A stretch of DNA of 45,710 nucleotides from Suillus spraguei (taxonomy: Eukaryota; Basidiomycota; Agaricomycetes; Boletales; Suillaceae), in contig JABCPU010000500.1 of assembly GCA_016800925.1 (NCBI GenBank), forward strand, positions 1-45,710. Direction: 5' to 3'. The position numbers and the translations under genes were made by a program. Under the pieces are notes generated by a model. The model did not search any database, was not told the DNA's origin, and saw only the letters and a list, made by a program, of their open reading frames with translations. Below, in pieces: positions 20,865-31,180 of this stretch (the first letter of the stretch is position 1; the number at the start of each line of letters is the position of its first letter).

Positions 20865-23100
20865 TCAATTATCTATAGACATGACACCTTTGTCCCTGTG
20901 AATATCCCTGAGCCTTCTTTGCAAGTACACAGCCCTGAGTGGAGCGTCCATTAGGTATATGTATCCCTCTGCCTCATGCTCATTCTTTATCATATAGTCT
21001 ATGATATCTAGTTTGTCATCCTCCAACAACTCAGGGAGCTGGCGAATGAGATGAGTGGCCTGTGCTAGTGCAGAGAGGGGAGCCTGGGGCTGCAAGGCAA
21101 GAACTACATAATCCCAGAGGTACGTTGGGGGTCTGAGAGAAAGTCTTTGTCAGGTCTCCAACAGCACCTGCAAGAAATGTCATTGCAGCGCTACCCTCCT
21201 GTTGTGCCTGCACAGTTGCAGATGGAGCCCGCAGTGTAAAGATACAACCTAGCTTGGGCTATAGATAAACCACTGCCTAAACTAGTATGTTAGTCTTGCG
21301 CTCCATCTAGTCTGCTTCACTTGTAAGAACAAGAGCGTTTGACCCTAAAGGGGGATGCCTATTTAGTATGGTCAAGTTCAAGTCTAACTTATTTGCGAAA
21401 CAAGCGTCTGAGTCAGCGGTAAGTTGCCGCGGTCAGCGATGATACCGCCAGAACTAGTGTTGTGCGCTGCAGTGCTACCATTGTCGAGATAAGGTTAGTA
21501 ACAGTTGCGTCTAGCGAGCAATGTCAAGCGGTGGTCTCAGCGGTAGCGGTAATGTTGCGAGCAGTGCAAAGAAACGGTAAAGAAGTCCGCGGTACTTTCA
21601 GCGGTAAAGTAGCGGAGTGTGAGAAGTTCAGTCAAAAGTAACAATCAAAAGTCCAGCGGTATGCCGGCGGTAACGGAGAACGAGCGTGATGTATTAACGA
21701 GCGATAAGGGAACTTTAAAGACTATGTCCACTACTGGGTTGATCCAGAGCTAGACAATAATCCTGACCTATAGTACGTGCAATGGTGTAAAATCAGGTAC
21801 TGTATCGTGCGGAGTACATGGTGCTTATATCCTAATTTGTATGTACTTGGAATACTCTAGGCGAGATCAGTAGCGCTGGAGTGTAGTAACCACTGTAAGT
21901 ATACATAGTGCGAGGCGCTGCGGCACGAGGCAACATGTAATAACACTTGCCATGGAATCAGTGATAATGAACAGGAAACAAACTACGCACCAAATGGAGC
22001 TATGCAGACACAGCAAGGACATGGAAAGACATTGGTTCATGGAACAAGGTGCAGCAGTCGGTACGGTGTGCGGTAAGCGTGGGATGCTGCCGGTACTGCT
22101 AAAAGGGTAAGACGGCCATGGACAAGTGTTATCTCCTGTAGACGTGAGACGAGTGTCAAAATATGGGGTTTTAAGCCTAGTGCCAATATGTTTGTTACAG
22201 CGGCTTCTTCTGCGATCCCTCTGGCTGCACACTCGATGGAACACGTGCCTTCTTCTGCAACCCCTCATTGCTACCAAGTGCACTATACTTGCACTTGCCA
22301 CAGCTGGCGCTCATCAAGTCTGATCCTAGGTTGGTGAATGTGATAAAAGAATTGGAAGAGTGAAGAGGTGCTAGGTCATTGGTGATTTCATTTGTGGCGG
22401 TGTTGATAGAGTCGAGATTAATTGTAGATGTGGTGGGGACTGGTGGGGGAAGCATGGACATGCTGGAGGAGGGAATGGTAGAGGGGGAGGACACATTTCT
22501 GTGCTTTTGGAGAATGAAGCTACCTTTGCCTTTCCCCCCCTTGCTGCCAGCGAACATACTCCCGATTTTCAACAAATGGATGAAACCCTTGTTACAAAAG
22601 GGGGCAACAGCAGGACACGCTGGTAATATATTAGAAATAAATTTGTAAAATACAAAAGTGCTGGTACTCACCTTGATAATATCATCCCATACATGCTGTG
22701 ACTCAGGGGATATCCCTGCTCCATCTGTGTCGCTCCACGTGAGCCCTGAACCATTCTTGATGCAGACAACATGGTGGTAAGGTGCCTTGAGGCTGTTCCA
22801 TTTGTTCTTGCAGGAGTCTGGATTCTTGTCTCTGCAAGTCTGCTTCTGTTCCGGAGTGCCATTAGAATTGACATAGGTAGCAGCCTGGCTGAATGTTGTC
22901 TTATTGAAATTTAGGCCGTCCCCAGCAGTGAGAACATGGTTGGCAAGGAAATCAAGTAAGAGCACTTCCTCATACTCTTTCCACCGTAAGAGAGTCCTTG
23001 ATTTTGTTGCTGCAGGTGGCACATCAATAGACCCTTGAGAGCGGAGAGAGCGTGTAGACGCTTGTGACTCATGATCAGACATGGTGGTAGTACTGTACAT
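20865..23100 (-). pseudogene. Myb/SANT-like partner gene of the Harbinger element, split by a solo LTR
   Basis: Exon 1 (23100 to about 22668) encodes a Myb_DNA-bind_3-like domain: LLRWKEYEEVLLLDFLANH, CKNKWNSLKAPYHHVV and SGLTWSDTDGAGISPE. A short intron (about 22667-22620) precedes CPAVAPFCNKGFIHLLKIGS and a Ser/Pro linker. The frame runs into the solo LTR at 22199 and hits a stop two codons later. The C-terminal half resumes on the far side (21234-20865, with a frame change near 21090): LPELLEDDKLDIIDYMIK and APLRAVYLQRRLRDIHRD. In PIF/Harbinger systems such a protein binds the element DNA and assists the transposase. Confidence 0.75.
21235..22199 (-). mobile_element. 965-bp solo LTR, copy 2, inverted, inside the Myb/SANT gene
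   Basis: On the + strand it begins TGTAAAGATACAACC and ends CATATTGTTTGTTACA read in reverse complement order. It is 965 bp, the same length as copy 1, and nearly identical to its reverse complement. Flanks are GCAG (21231-21234) and GCGG (22200-22203), one mismatch short of a 4-bp duplication. It separates the two halves of the Myb/SANT gene. Confidence 0.8.
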
Positions 23101-23437
23101 ACGATCGATAACGACGCTTTGACAAAGGTACTATCCGGGATTTCCCAGCGGGTCATGTGATGGCGTCACATGATTTCCGTATTCTTTTCTTTCAAATTTC
23201 AATTTCAAATTTTTGTGTCCGTACAGAGCCTAAGTTAGTAACTTATCTCATAACATCTTGCTCAAGGCCTAGGTGTAGCCTAACGTTTGGGGGGCTTCCC
23301 GCGCTCGTCACGCGGTGGTTCGAGAACGTAAATCGCAGATACTGACCTCATATCGCTTATATCATCTCCTCAGGACAATGATATAAGAACTCGGAGCGTG
23401 ATCCGCAAAAGTCGACCCACCTGTTATCTATTACTAC
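23101..23437. promoter_or_regulatory. divergent region between Myb/SANT gene and P450, with palindrome
   Basis: The region lies between the start of the Myb/SANT gene (minus) and the P450 start (plus). At about 23154-23174 there is TCATGTGA-TGGCG-TCACATGA, an inverted repeat with 8-bp arms and a 5-bp spacer. It could be a regulator site or the outer edge of the Harbinger element. No TATA box is obvious; TTATATCATC near 23356 is the nearest AT-rich candidate. Confidence 0.4.
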
Positions 23438-25398
23438 ATGTCTTCTGGTGTAATCATCCTCCTTGTGGCTGCGCTGGCAGCAGTTTTCTTCTACAGTCGT
23501 CAACAGAGTAGATTGCCACTACCCCCTGGGCCATCTTCAAATTTCTTTACCGGAAATCTTTATCAACTGCCAAAGACAGAACCTTGGGTGGCGTATGCCG
23601 CTTGGGCTGAAATCTATGGTTCATATTGTCCAAATTTCCGCTCCTTACGACACTTCTGACCCATGTCTTGTAGGGCCCATATTCTCCTTCCGCGTGCGTA
23701 ACCGGCAGTTCATAATCCTCAGCTCCCTACAATCAGCTACTGAATTGCTCGATTCACGCGCTACTACATATTCTGATCGTCCAAAAATATGGATGTACAC
23801 AGAACTTGCGAAGCGCAAATTGCTCCCGTTCAACATATCTTTCACTCACCCATATTTCAAGACGTATCGCTCGGCCCTCAAAGCTAGTTTGAGTACCCGC
23901 ACTATACAAAGCTATCAGTCGCTGCAAACAGAACAATCTCGTGTGCTGCTTGATAGTCTGAACAAAAACCCTGAACATTTTGTCGATCACATCAAAAGGT
24001 AAATCCTTGCGATTGCTCGATTTGCTCGTGTCTTATCGATGGTGCAGGAACGTGGCCGCTACCGTCCTTTATCTCGCATATGGTTGGAAGGCCACCGAGA
24101 ATGTCGATTATTTCATCGATATCCTGCTAGAAGGCACCAAAATAAGTCTCACGCTAACACAGCCTGGACGTTGGTTGGTTGAAGTGATACCACTACGTAG
24201 GCCCTCCTTTCATTTTCCGTATTATCATAACACTCAGCTAGTCGATCTTCCATGAGTGCGTTTCCTGCCTTCATGGTTTCCAGGGGCAGGTTTCAAGCGT
24301 GTAGCCTTTGACATTGGCGAAAAGTTAAGTAGGATTGACACAGTACCATTTAATTGGACCAAACAGCAAATAGTAAGTCTTGCTAAGCAGTCTTGCGAGT
24401 TCCTATTATCCGGAATCCTAACCAATTCTCATCGTCGATCAGCACAGCGGCAACTACACGCATTCGTTCGTTTCAGAACAGCTTCTTCCGGAGGACGGAT
24501 CCACGGCCAGCGCCCAGCAAGAAGAGATCGCCAAGTGGTGCAGTGTGGGGATCTATGGAGGGGGAGTAGACACCGTAAGTTATTTTCTTGCACCCTCCCT
24601 CATGTGAATTTTGTAACGATCTTTGACATGAGTAGACATCAGTAACATTGACATCTTTTATCCTGGCGATGGTACTTTATCCCGAGGTGCAGAAGCTTGC
24701 GCAGGCGGAGATCGATGCTGTCGTGGGTGAGGACCGATTTCCAGTGTTCAATGACAGGGACAAGCTTCCGTACATCGGAGCGCTCATCCAAGAGCTCATC
24801 CGCTGGGCACCTGTGGCTCCGCAAGGTCAGCAACATGATTTTTTTGTCCTAGTTCCCGCTCACTCTCAACGACGCAGGGCTCCCGCACCACGCAATGAGG
24901 GAAGACGTTTACAAAGGGTACCGCATACCCAAGGGTGCAACCGTCATCGCGAACATTCTTTCCATGTCGCAAGATAAGGAAATGTACCCCGACCCATTGG
25001 AGTTCAGGCCTGAGCGCTTCCTCGGTCCCTCGCCCCAGTTGGACCCACGCAAGTTCGTCTTCGGGTTTGGGCGTCGTTCATGCCCTGGTACGTGTCATTT
25101 GGCACTATCACAGCCAAAACTAACGACTGCATCTTATTTCAGGGTTGTATTTTGCCCAAGCTTCATTGTACCTCAATATCTCTTGCATCCTTGCTGTGTT
25201 TACGATCGCCAAACCGCTTGATGAGAGTGGGAAAGAGATCACACCTCCTGCAGAGTTCGGGGATGGTGGTATACTCAGGTAACTCGTCCTTCTGAGCCTG
25301 AAACACAAAACATATTCTCACACCCCCGAAGGGGCCCTAAACCGTTCAAGTGCAGGTTCATCCCAAGGAACGATGATTTGTTGGCAACTCTCTCATAA
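23438..25398 (+). CDS. cytochrome P450 monooxygenase (9 exons)
   Basis: Exons are 23438-23618, 23674-23998, 24048-24196, 24257-24372, 24443-24574, 24636-24825, 24878-25087, 25143-25278 and 25332-25398. The sum is 1506 nt, giving 501 residues without a break. An N-terminal membrane anchor (VIILLVAALAAVFFY) is followed by the proline hinge LPLPPGPSS. The I-helix oxygen-binding motif is GGGVDTTS, the K-helix ExxR is ELIR, and PERF is FRPERFLG. The heme-cysteine loop is FVFGFGRRSCPG. It should sit in the ER membrane and oxidise a small molecule with P450 reductase. The closest type in memory is the fungal O-methylsterigmatocystin-oxidoreductase-like group; the substrate is unknown. A 2OG oxygenase lies 3.4 kb downstream. 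Confidence 0.9.
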
Positions 25399-25837
25399 TG
25401 ATCAGCTCATCGGCTAACTTCGGCCAAACCCCATGAATATGTAAATTACAAGTGGTGCGGTATTCACATGATTCCTTCGTACCGAAGGACTTATCACAGT
25501 TATTTGTAGTAACCATGAACCTTGTTCAGTATCGACTGTGACAATACTTGTCTAATCCATTCTTATCCCATGTCTGCTCCCGCTGATGACATTTCGCTAT
25601 ATTCCCGTTTTCCGTCCCATCACGTCACCATTTCTTATCGGCTTAGACTACTACGCCATCAGCTTACCTTCTCGACTCGCTGTTTGTTTGAGTCTGACGG
25701 AAGTTCCGACTAGTGTGCAGTACTAGCGCGACTAGTGCTGAACAGGAGTTATGACTCTTGTTCGATGATCTTACCAGTGACGGGTAGCTGGAGAGTTCTA
25801 CCTCCATTCGAACTACGGTAACGGCGTTGATTTACTG
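25399..25837. other. intergenic, no feature seen
   Basis: P450 3' flank. Weakly AT-rich sequence with short CTAGTG/GACTAG repeats near 25705-25735. No gene, RNA or clear repeat found. Confidence 0.6.
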
Positions 25838-26061
25838 TAACTGAATGCAAATTCGAGTGGGTCGGCTCCCGCAAACGGTCTTTTGGTCATAACGCATGCG
25901 AGATTGGGTGTCAGATACTCACCTCACAAATCCAGGTGCTTGGAAGGACAATGGTGTATACCACTCGGCTGGGTCGTCAGTGTGTCATGATCGATGATGA
26001 CCAAGGTTGGAGGTCAGGTGGTGATTGCGCAGCAAAATGGGGTAAGTACTACTTGACAACA

Positions 26062-26145
26062 ACTTTCATGTCGATAGACCCGGTTTTATTTTCTGGGCTT
26101 TGCCGCTGTTGTCTACTTGTTGAGCTTAGACAAACAAAAGGGTCC
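26062..26145 (+). repeat. left terminal inverted repeat of the 2.65-kb insertion
   Basis: Pairs with 28610-28686 in reverse complement. The conserved ends are CTTTCAT.TCGATAGACC and GACAAACAAAAGGGTCC, and GGGCTTTG in the middle is also shared. The left copy carries about nine extra bases in the centre. Confidence 0.7.
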
Positions 26146-26834
26146 CCTTATATTTGAGCGCGTGAAATACCCCAGTAATCTGGCAAGTTCGGAGTCCGCT
26201 GGTTTGACGCTCGTTGGTAACCGAGCTGCAATTAAACATGCGTCTGTCGCTTCTCGCAGCGCAAGACTATTAATTGACAACATTATGCTACCACGCGTAC
26301 CACTAGACCGGGACCACTATATCACAATCGGTATACAATTACGGTGATTTTCTGAGGAAGGGAGGTGCTCATTATCAAGCAAATTGTCCATAAACTCATT
26401 AACATTGGAGGTTGCCACTGGTGTACAGCTAATTTGAATTTTCCGACATTCACAGTGGGTAAATTCACAATGCACCAGAAGCCCTCAGTTGGATTCATCA
26501 GTGTTAATTATCGTGAATTTATTTGAGTGAATCACTCCCAAAAGTTTCAATCAGAAGGATCAGGTACTAACTGGGACGAGCTTTTGGACTGCAGTCTTCC
26601 TGATGGGCGCAGAAGCAGGCTGCAAAGCTTGTTTAGTACCAGACTCTGAAAATCACATAGACAGAGTGAATGTAAATCAATACCGTAAACCAGATCCAGC
26701 AAGCACAGATGAGTGACCGTCTCGAAGCGTGTAAGCCAGGTGGCTTACGTACACCTACTGACTCAAAAGCGGCAACTACCGACATCAAAAATTATCTTCT
26801 TTTGTCTTGAAAATATTAACATTCTCACTTGCTG

Positions 26835-27545
26835 CTCTCTTGTCTACACTCATTTTGACTTACCTGCACCTGTCTTCACTTGCCTTCATTTGTCTGCGTT
26901 CCTTCATTTGTCTGCGCTCCTTCATTTGTCTGCGCTCTTTCATTTGTCTGCGCTAATTTTCACTTGCCTGGACTTGTCTGCAATTGTTTGTGCTTGCCTC
27001 TACTCGTCTGAACTTGCCTGGCTCTGTGCTTGCCTACACACGTTTGAACTTGCCTGTGTTCACCTACATTTGTTTCTGCTCGCCTGCACTTGTTTGGACC
27101 TGCCTAGACTTCTCGCCTACACTTGTTTAGACTTGCCTGTGCTCGCCCACATTCGTTTCTGCTCGCCTGCACTCGTTTGGACCTGCCTGGACTTCTCGCC
27201 TACACTTGTCTGGACTTGCCTACACTCGTTTGAACTTGCCTGTGCTTGATTACATTCGTTTCTGCTCGCCTGCACTCGTTTGGACCTGCCTGGACCTGCC
27301 TGCATTTGTCTGTGCTTGGCTGCACTCCCTACATTCGTTTCTGCTCGCCTGCACTCGTCTGGACCTGCCTACATTCGTCTGTACTCCCTACATTCGTTTC
27401 TGCTCGCCTGCACTCGTTTGGACCTGCCTGCATTCGTCTGTGCTTGGCTGTAATCTTTTGGACTCGCCTACACTCTTGGAATTCTTTTGGACTTGCTTGC
27501 ACTCGTTTAGATGCACCTGGCTCGTCTGCATCAGACTCTTATCTT
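26835..27545. repeat. pyrimidine-skewed minisatellite, CCTGCACTCGTTTGGA-type unit
   Basis: About 700 bp of degenerate 14-20-bp units such as GCCTGCACTCGTTTGGACCT and GCCTACATTCGTCTG. Higher-order blocks (for example CATTCGTTTCTGCTCGCC) recur four or five times. The + strand is poor in A. Cys/Leu-rich frames on the + strand come from the repeat and are not taken as genes. A fragment matching its right edge occurs inverted at 44874-44913. Confidence 0.85.
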
Positions 27546-28609
27546 AGGAGACGAGTGCCTGCAGCAGGCATGAAGAAGGTGGTCAGTACTTTCCTGCTCT
27601 ACTAGGGTGTGTAATTGTCGTTCAAGTTTCTTGCGTGACACTGATGGTGCCACGGCCTTACAATTGTTCTCTACAGATGTGAAGAGTTGAGAATGTATAG
27701 GTTATTTAGTTTTATCTTTCCTTGCGTCGTGCTTTTTAAATATACAATGTCTTTTTCTGCTTTATTTGTGACGTGAAAGTAAACTAAGTCAGAAATAAGT
27801 GAGAATTCAGATGACGAGTGGCCTTTTTCCACTTATTTCTTGCTTATTTCGCCTTATTGTGTGTGAAAAGGTGACCATAAGTTGAATTAAGGAACCGGTT
27901 GTTTTCCCGATGCACTGTCGCCCGGCATCGTCCTGCAATCCAGAACATGGTTCTGTTTTGTTTCGTGTGTCTCATCAGTGTTTTTGTCGTTGGCCACAGC
28001 TTGTTTTCATGTAGGTGGGATTCAAGTACATCCACTACAGCCTTGAGGCACTCGTTGAAATACCATGGATCGTTATGACGTTGACCCAATAGTAATATGA
28101 TATTCAAGAACACGATTCGCTGCGCTCTGACTGGTCCTCGTGATGTCTGTAATCTTGCCGTCATGTGTCTGTGACGCAGCATCTGGATACCGGGGAGGTC
28201 AGAGAGGAAAAGAGACAGCTGCGTCTTTTTCGTGGTACATTGTAAGTAGTCCAGCAATCACAATTCACTTTTCAATACTTTTCGTTCTGGAACAGCAGAT
28301 ATTTCCATATAGAAATTATTACAGTGACGCTATACCAGCCCCTGAATTTTACATGCTCTCATTCACCTAGCAAGGGTGAATTCACATTACCACTTTCGCA
28401 GTACACTGGTTGACAGTTCGGACACTTGTGTGAGTGGCTTGCGCTATAGCACTGGATGACATGGATAACATACGGACAGACATGGTCACTCATTGCTATT
28501 TTGTGGCTGTTGGGATGTGACGGCGGTTTCCGGTGAGAGTACGCCGTCAGGTGAGCGGTAATTTTGCGGTGCTTCGTGGCGCCAGGCCCAGTTGACCAAT
28601 ATTGTAGCA

Positions 28610-28686
28610 GGACCCTTTTGTTTGTCGATCAGATTCACAAGTAACCAAAAGTAACAAAGCCCAAAATGGTCTATCGATATGAAAGT
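28610..28686 (-). repeat. right terminal inverted repeat of the 2.65-kb insertion
   Basis: Reverse complement partner of 26062-26145. It ends about 40 bp upstream of the TATA box of oxygenase copy A, so the insertion abuts the core promoter. Confidence 0.7.
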
Positions 28687-28728
28687 AACGGCAGCGCTAG
28701 CTGGAATACTTCTCATAGTACCATAGCC

Positions 28729-28734
28729 TATAAA
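28729..28734 (+). promoter_or_regulatory. TATA box of oxygenase copy A
   Basis: TATAAA in CCTATAAAGGTCGCC lies 91 bp upstream of the ATG. The GGTCGCCTTC that follows is shared with copy B. Confidence 0.6.
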
Positions 28735-28819
28735 GGTCGCCTTCAGGTTACCACAACTCTTACTCTTCAAAGCATTCCCCACTCAAAGTTTGTCCACTCT
28801 TACCATTCTCATTATTAGT

Positions 28820-30274
28820 ATGCCTGGAAGCACTATTCCTCCATTCCAGAACGATGTTCGAACACATCCACTCTTGATCATTGATTACGAACTCATCAAG
28901 GCTGGAGACGTGGGGGAAGTCAATCGACTATGGGAGGCAGCAACAACTCTCGGATTCTGGTAGTACGTTATATTTAATTATTTTATGTGTCGGATCTGAC
29001 TCTAAAAAAGCTTAAAGAACCACGGCGCAGATCAAGAAGCCAGTGACATGTTTGATATGGGAACCGAGACAATGGCCCTGCCCCTTGAAGAGCGTATGAA
29101 GTTTGAGCAAGGAGACGACGGTCGATCTTTTGGGTTTGCTTGTATTTATCTCACTCACGAGCGTCATCTTATCTGGGTTCCTTAATGTCAGATACAAGAA
29201 AGTAGGAGGTAATGCTATTGATGCAACCGGTAGGATTTCCGGACCAATCTACTACGGAGCGGTAGCAGACTGACGCAAACATAGGCACCTTGGACTCTGT
29301 CGAGTATATAAACGTCTCTAAAGATGATGCTCTGGCATATCCGCAGGTCATTCACCGTACCTACCCATCGACCATAAATGCTCGTATGGAAAATACGATT
29401 GCACCATTTGTTCGCAAGGGTCTTGAGGTGTCATATGTTGTACTGAACATATTCAACGACAAACTTGGACTGCCGAAAGGAACTTTGAAGAGACTGCATG
29501 ACATGAAGGAGCACAGTGGTAGCGAGACTAGATGCATTCGTAGCCCTCCTACGCAGCACAAAGAAGTGACAAAAAACCCTGTAACACTAGGTGCCCATAC
29601 TGATTTCGGCAGTTTGGTGGGTAACTGGACACCTGAGCCGCATTTGTATTTGTTTAATCAAACATTGCCAGAGCTTCTTGCACAATCGTCTCGGTGGACT
29701 CCAAGTACTCCCTCCGGGTCACGAGGAGTGGTCCTACATTCGAGTGAGCACGAGTCTCGTGCTTGCATATACGTGCAACAGACGCTGAACTACTAATAGC
29801 CCATCCCTGGACACGCAGTTTGTAATATTGGAGATGCGTTGTCTCTTTTCAGTGGAGGCATCCTGCAATCCAACATACACCGTGTTGTGTGCGTGCATCA
29901 GTACCTGAATTTTCAGCCTTACTGATTCGTCGAATGACCATGGACAGTACACCTCTCGGTGTGCAGGCTGAATACGAGCGATGGTCCTTGGTTTTTTTTA
30001 CCCGCCCAGGCAATTCAGAAGTCCTCCGGGCTCTTGTCGAATCCAGTCATATTATTGCAGAAGCGGTGAAGAAGCGACCTGACAAGAGCTTTGAGACTGG
30101 TTCTACCGCTGTGGAGTGGCTCGCGAGAAGAATTAAGAATCAGAGAATTCGTAACAGAACGGTAGGCACTCCTTCGGTGTTACAGTGGATGTGACCATGG
30201 ATGCTGGGACATCACAGGGACCAGAAACGTGGGCCGCAAGCCGAGGGACAGAGCATACTCCGACGGCAGCCTGA
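28820..30274 (+). CDS. 2-oxoglutarate/Fe(II) oxygenase, isopenicillin-N-synthase-like, copy A
   Basis: Eight exons: 28820-28962, 29011-29133, 29192-29229, 29285-29616, 29672-29743, 29800-29888, 29948-30161 and 30218-30274. The 1068 nt encode 355 residues. The N-terminal DIOX_N region includes HPLLIIDYELIKAG and AATTLGFWYLKNHG. The double-stranded beta-helix core has the iron ligands H-x-D (LGAHTDFGSL) and distal His (QSNIHRVV). The Arg that binds 2-oxoglutarate fits YERWSLVFF. LHNRLGGLQVLPPG is typical of the family. It should hydroxylate, desaturate or cyclise a small molecule using 2-oxoglutarate and oxygen; the substrate is unknown. A near-identical copy lies at 37220-38659 with all seven introns in the same places. 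Confidence 0.9.
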
Positions 30275-31016
30275 GCTACGAATGGTCTGTCCTGGTTGAT
30301 AGTCAATTTGATTATCTGAAGCATGGGCGACCGTGCCTAATTCAGACAAAGGTAGTCAAACTTCTGGTATGATATTGTAGGGGAAAGTTGCTTGTATCGA
30401 GGTTTGGCGTGCTGTATGATGTAGGATCTGTAGACTATCGTGTACGTAGCACCAATGAAAGAAATTATTTGACTAGTAGCAAAGAGTATTTCGAATGAGT
30501 AATGGCTACGATTTAACAACAAATAGAAAATAAGATATGCCAGCCCAGACGAGCGAGCAACGCTAAATGTAATGTTAAAAAATTTATGAAACAAAACATA
30601 AATTGAAGTTGGGTGATAGCCTACATGTAGCGATCCAATAGGAATGTTACAATTGAACTCATCCGATATGCTGGAATGTAAATGTTTGAATTTGAAGATT
30701 CACAGCTTCAGTTAAATGAGTGAGAATAAGTAGTACGGATGCTTCAAATCCGGTGTATGTTATTCACACGACTTTGCAAGACGGTCACGGTTTGTCCTAA
30801 AAGTTCTATACAATTCAATGAATGATTGATTCCCACTAATCTCATCACTTACCCCGTGTAGAAATGGAATAATGAGTTACGGCATGCAAATTCCGTTTCA
30901 CTGCAGGCTCTGACAAGAGATGCTGTGGCTAATTACAGGAGGCTACTCGAAGTGACTCGTGTCGCTTCGTTTCCCAAGAGGACTCATTCATTTACACATC
31001 TTAAACTCTCAGGACA
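30275..31016. other. 3' flank of copy A and intergenic
   Basis: 30275-30610 is the duplicated 3' flank (GACCGTGCCTAATTCAGAC, GACTATCGTGTACGTAG) shared with 38660-38975. 30610-31016 shows no gene or repeat. Confidence 0.6.
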
Positions 31017-31019
31017 GGG

Positions 31020-31030
31020 ACACCTATATA
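31020..31030 (+). promoter_or_regulatory. TATA-like box of F-box gene
   Basis: CCTATATAAAC lies about 155 bp upstream of the chosen ATG at 31181. This favours 31181 over the upstream in-frame Met at 30959. Confidence 0.45.
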
Positions 31031-31180
31031 AACCTCAAAATCAATCATTTGTTAGATTTTATCTCCAACAGTTGCTGCTCCCTTAACCGTCACGTGTTTC
31101 ACTCACTGGTACGCCGTCCACTATTTGATCAGTCGGTCTTACATGATGAACCACATTTACAGCACAAAACTTCAGACCAG

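Larger units (their letters stand above)
26036..28690. mobile_element. 2.65-kb insertion with ~80-bp terminal inverted repeats
   Basis: Copy B runs straight from GATTGCGCA into CAGCGCTGAATT, while copy A holds 2.65 kb here. Imperfect inverted repeats lie near both edges: ACTTTCATGTCGATAGACC to ACAAACAAAAGGGTCC (26062-26145) and the reverse complement of ACTTTCATATCGATAGACC to ACAAACAAAAGGGTCC (28610-28686). GCAGC occurs at both edges (26028-26032 and 28691-28695) and may be a target duplication. Inside are AT-rich sequence, a long minisatellite, and a minus-strand frame (28257-27844, 137 residues) that I cannot assign. No transposase is recognised, so it may be non-autonomous. Confidence 0.6.
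25838..30610 (+). repeat. segmental duplication, copy A (interrupted)
   Basis: Sequence from about 25838 (CAAATTCGAGTGGGTCGG, then GATGATGACCAAGGTTGGAG) to 26031 matches 36896-37071. After a 2.65-kb insertion, the match resumes at about 28692 and runs through the whole 2OG oxygenase gene to about 30610, matching up to about 38975. The repeats are direct. Confidence 0.85.

Noticed and set aside
18909..22199. One transposon with 965-bp terminal inverted repeats
   Set aside because: The left repeat has its own 4-bp target duplication (GCGT on both sides), and the right one splits a gene whose halves continue on both sides. That indicates two separate solo LTRs.
21867..22301. Minus-strand frame of 144 residues, and its twin at 18903-19241 on the plus strand
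   Set aside because: Both lie inside the two 965-bp solo LTRs. The shared peptide reflects the shared LTR, not a gene.
23280..23335. tRNA-like GGTTCGAGAAC segment
   Set aside because: It resembles a T-loop, but no acceptor stem, anticodon arm or D arm can be built around it.
26713..27605. Cys/Leu/Thr-rich frames in the minisatellite
   Set aside because: They are repeat translation. Several overlapping frames give similar peptides.
27844..28257. Minus-strand frame of 137 residues in the 2.65-kb insertion as a transposase
   Set aside because: No catalytic motif or known domain is visible, so it is only mentioned in the element entry.
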